From: Candidatus Shapirobacteria bacterium
GTDB taxonomy: Bacteria > Patescibacteriota > Microgenomatia > UBA12405
Direction of reading: 5' to 3'
DNA: 39,742 bases
NCBI GenBank assembly: GCA_016188545.1
Contig: JACPHO010000005.1
Location: 1 to 39,742 of the forward strand
Below are positions 37,530-39,742 of this stretch, piece after piece; positions within the stretch are counted from its first letter, which is position 1, and every line of letters begins with the position of its first letter. The position numbers and the translations under genes are program-made. A model generated the notes under the pieces. It saw only the letters and a list, made by a program, of their open reading frames with translations. It made no database searches and was not told the DNA's origin.

Positions 37530-38825
37530 CTATTTTATCCCCGGCACTGGGTACTTTAGGCAGAGGTCTTGGACGTCTTTTTTAATTTTGTTTATTTTCT
37601 TCTCATCATTTCTATTTTGGGAAATCTCCACAATCCAACGAGCAATCTGTTTCATTTGTTTTTCTTTCATTCCCCGTGTTGTCATAGCTGGTGTACCAAG
37701 ACGAAGACCGCTTGGAGAGTATGGTGGTAATGGATCATCGGGAATTGTGCTTTTGCTGGCGGTAATACCAGCTTTGTCTAATGCTACTTCTATTTCTTTC
37801 CCATTTGAGCCAAAGGATGTTACGCAATCCATAACCATTAAGTGATTATCTGTACCATTAGTTACTAATTTGCACCCTAAATCCATAAGTTCTTCTGCCA
37901 TGGCTTTGGCGTTTTTAAGAATTTGTTTTGCATATGTTTTAAATGCAGGCTTTGCTGCCTCGCCAAGAGCAACGGTAATAGCAGCAATGGTATTCATGTG
38001 CGGCCCGCCTTGAAATCCAGGGAAAACGGAGCGGTCAATAAGCGTTGGCAAGTTTTCGATTGTTTTTTCAACTTGCTTTAAGGGATTACCAACTGTTCCT
38101 TTTGATAAAATCAAAGCACCACGAGGTCCGCGCAAGGTTTTGTGCGTTGTTGTTGTTATAATATGAAAGCCATAGTCAAAAGGATTTTTTAATAAACCTG
38201 CGGCAATAAGCCCGGCAATGTGAGCCATATCTGCCATAGCAACAGCCCCAACCTCGTCGGCAATTGCCTTCATTTTTGCATAGTCGTATTCTCTTGGATA
38301 TGCAGAAAAACCAGCTAAAATAATTTTTGGTTTTTCTTTTTTGGCAACTCGTCGAAGCTCGTCATAATCAATTTCTCCAGTTTCGACATCTTTCATTTTA
38401 TAACGGACAAAATTATACAGTTTTGCCATGTACGTTACTGGGCTCCCGTGTGTTAAATGTCCTCCATGGGTTAAGTCCATTCCCAAAACTGTGTCTCCTG
38501 GATTAAGCCAGGCAAAATAGACGGCAACATTGGCAGGAGCACCAGAAAGGGGCTGGACATTTGCGTGATCAGAGCGGAACAATTTTTTTGCTCGTTCAAT
38601 GGCTAATGACTCAAGTTTATCGGTAAATTCTTGTCCACCGTAATAGCGTTTTCCTGGGTATCCCTCGGAGTACTTGTTTGTAAAAACTGTCCCTAATGCT
38701 TCAAGAACCGATGGCGACACATAATTCTCCGAGGCAATAAGTTCCATGCCGTTTTTCTGTCGCTTTTCTTCACCTTTAATGAAATTGTAGACATTGGGGT
38801 CGGTTTTTTTAAGATGCGTTATCAT
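37530..38825 (-). CDS. glyA: Serine hydroxymethyltransferase
   Basis: PLP enzyme converting serine and THF to glycine and 5,10-methylene-THF. 431 residues; MELIASENYVSPSVLEALGT, YSEGYPGKRYYGG, DMAHIAGLIAAG and the PLP-lysine motif TTTTHKTLRGPRGALI are canonical. It supplies methylene-THF both to MetF and to ThyA next door. ATG 38825 chosen (track begins at a TTG). Its promoter lies in the thyA 3' end. Confidence 0.97.
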   Translation of the reverse strand: MITHLKKTDPNVYNFIKGEEKRQKNGMELIASENYVSPSVLEALGTVFTNKYSEGYPGKRYYGGQEFTDKLESLAIERAKKLFRSDHANVQPLSGAPANVAVYFAWLNPGDTVLGMDLTHGGHLTHGSPVTYMAKLYNFVRYKMKDVETGEIDYDELRRVAKKEKPKIILAGFSAYPREYDYAKMKAIADEVGAVAMADMAHIAGLIAAGLLKNPFDYGFHIITTTTHKTLRGPRGALILSKGTVGNPLKQVEKTIENLPTLIDRSVFPGFQGGPHMNTIAAITVALGEAAKPAFKTYAKQILKNAKAMAEELMDLGCKLVTNGTDNHLMVMDCVTSFGSNGKEIEVALDKAGITASKSTIPDDPLPPYSPSGLRLGTPAMTTRGMKEKQMKQIARWIVEISQNRNDEKKINKIKKDVQDLCLKYPVPGIK

Positions 38826-38839
38826 GAAAAGCAATTCCT

Positions 38840-38867
38840 ACTATAGCAGCAAAAAATTTTCTGTCAA
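38840..38867 (-). promoter_or_regulatory. glyA promoter
   Basis: Minus strand TTGACA (complement of 38862-38867) overlapping the thyA stop, 16-nt spacer, TATAGT (complement of 38840-38845), 14 nt before ATG 38825. Close to consensus. Confidence 0.75.
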
Positions 38868-39742
38868 GAGTCTTTTTCATATAATCCGCCGGCAACAGTC
38901 AGTTCGCCTTTTAAAACTGGGTGTGGGTCGTAGTTTTTAAGTGTTACATGTTCTGGCTTAAAATCATCGATATCTTTAACACTGGAATCAATAGTCACTG
39001 TTGGAAATGGTTTTGGCTCTCGCTTTAATTGCTCTTTTACTTGCTCAAGGTGGTTTTCGTAAATATGCACATCACCGAATGTATGAACAAACTCTCCTGG
39101 CTTATATCCAAGCACTTGCGCCAGAATAATTGTTAACAGTGCATAGCTGGCAATATTAAACGGTACTCCCAAAAACAAATCTGCTGATCTTTGATACAAC
39201 TGCAAACTTAATTTGCCGTTTTTGACACTTACTTGGTACATATTATGACAAATGGGAAACCGCGAGGCATCTTCATTTGCGGCCATTGTATATAAATATT
39301 CCGGATTCCAGGAAGTAACAATGGCATTCCTGGCAAAAGGGTCTTCGGTTAACTCCGCAATTACCCATTTAAGCTGGTCTATTGTCCTGCCGCTTCGCGT
39401 AGGCTCGCCCGCTAACGCCTGAGCCTGCCCGGCAATCGCCTGACGGCTCAAGCCGTATGGCAGACGGGCGTAGCGATGGCGAGCGGGCCATCTGCGCCAC
39501 ATTTCTCCATAAATCCGCGGTAAATTCCCCCACTCCTTCGCAAACTTCTCATCAGTTTTAATTCTTTCGATAAATTCCTCTTTATTGGAAATTGGAAATT
39601 GGAAATTGGAAATTGAAGATTTTTTTTTCAAAAAAATCTTGTACGGATAGTCATCCCAAATGTGGACATTGTTATCAACCAAATACTTTATATTTGACTG
39701 CCCCGATATAAACCAATACAGCTCGTGCAAAACCCCTTTCCA
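38864..39742 (-). CDS. thyA: Thymidylate synthase, 5' end cut by window edge
   Basis: Methylates dUMP with methylene-THF. The frame stays open to 39742 (WKGVLHELYWFISG), so the start is outside; the track's 39730 start is a TTG inside the gene. RFPICHNMYQVSV holds the nucleophile Cys in a PPCH-like context (PPC reads FPIC), followed by QRSADLFLGVPFNIASYALLT and a C-terminal GDVHIYENHLEQ. Two insertions are seen: SISNFQFPISN from a heptamer tract, and about 30 residues (ARHRYARLPYGLSRQAIAGQ...) between MWRRWP and GRTIDQLKWVI from a GC palindrome. Both keep frame. Confidence 0.95.
   Translation of the reverse strand, partial: WKGVLHELYWFISGQSNIKYLVDNNVHIWDDYPYKIFLKKKSSISNFQFPISNKEEFIERIKTDEKFAKEWGNLPRIYGEMWRRWPARHRYARLPYGLSRQAIAGQAQALAGEPTRSGRTIDQLKWVIAELTEDPFARNAIVTSWNPEYLYTMAANEDASRFPICHNMYQVSVKNGKLSLQLYQRSADLFLGVPFNIASYALLTIILAQVLGYKPGEFVHTFGDVHIYENHLEQVKEQLKREPKPFPTVTIDSSVKDIDDFKPEHVTLKNYDPHPVLKGELTVAGGLYEKDS
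39404..39485. repeat. Large GC-rich palindrome inserted in thyA
   Basis: Outer arms GCTCGCC-CGCTA and TAGCG-AT-GGCGAGC (39404-39415, 39472-39485) enclose an inner perfect hairpin ACGGCT-CA-AGCCGT (39444-39457). It encodes about 27 of the extra residues of ThyA in a region that is a short loop in other ThyA proteins. Confidence 0.8.
39584..39618. repeat. Heptamer repeat inside thyA
   Basis: ATTGGAA four times in perfect tandem (39584-39611) plus a degenerate ATTGAAG. Period 7, encoding NFQFPISN in ThyA. Confidence 0.9.

Overview
The window looks like part of a small-genome bacterium of the Candidate Phyla Radiation (Patescibacteria), probably Microgenomates-like. The core genes are bacterial (dnaX, recR, ybaB, rpsU, frr, tsf, cysS). 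The DNA is AT-rich, genes overlap by 1-30 nt almost everywhere, and several proteins are short for their families (EF-Ts 151 aa, ProS without its editing insertion). Small families common in these genomes (DUF5674-like, DUF5678-like, retropepsin-like) are also present. The lineage is an inference from gene content; no 16S rRNA or tRNA gene was seen.

Layout. 1-1391: 3'-truncated glutamine synthetase, minus strand. 1468-4666: a patchwork of decayed and small genes. It holds a doubly deleted HigBA-type toxin-antitoxin pair, a frameshifted LUD-domain gene, three copies or fragments of one membrane-anchored protein, a retropepsin-like protease and a DUF5674-like gene. 4678-12254: an eight-gene minus-strand operon running from acetyl-CoA to undecaprenyl diphosphate. 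Its order is HMG-CoA reductase, archaeal-type HMG-CoA synthase, thiolase, a ribbon-less DUF35 protein, mevalonate kinase, phosphomevalonate kinase-like GHMP kinase, diphosphomevalonate decarboxylase, and an IPP-isomerase-like Nudix domain fused to UppS. 12330-13391: ECF sigma factor with two small membrane proteins. 13400-17850: methionine/SAM block (metK, a two-gene split MetE, metF) with a SAM riboswitch ahead of metF. 17824-24758: housekeeping operon rpsU-ybeY-dnaX-ybaB-prs-prs-recR-MIP18-hypothetical-cysS. 24802-28217: HIT protein, DHH-like protein, a proline-rich membrane protein, proS and a hypothetical gene. 28219-31212: gnd, zwf and a cyclase-family hydrolase. 31249-34275: rpsB-tsf-frr-rseP with a structured rpsB leader. 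34368-37520: a hypothetical gene, then a mycolate-cyclopropane-synthase-like methyltransferase and an acyl-CoA-dehydrogenase-like protein, each bordered by copies of one 34-nt repeat. 37530-39742: glyA and a 5'-truncated thyA.

How the genes work together. The mevalonate operon supplies the lipid carrier for cell-wall synthesis. The metF/MetE/metK genes, with glyA and thyA, form a folate and SAM one-carbon network. zwf and gnd make NADPH, which HMG-CoA reductase needs, and ribulose-5-phosphate, upstream of the two PRPP synthetases.

Two unusual themes run through the window. First, repeats sit inside or at the ends of housekeeping genes. GC-rich palindromes occur in cysS, thyA, rpsB, rseP and the dnaX end, and a CACCTC-type palindrome in proS. 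Four separate tracts each consist of four units of a 7-nt repeat, in recR, the DHH-like gene, rseP and thyA. Second, many transcription-unit heads have a -10 hexamer only 4-8 nt before the ATG, which implies leaderless mRNAs.
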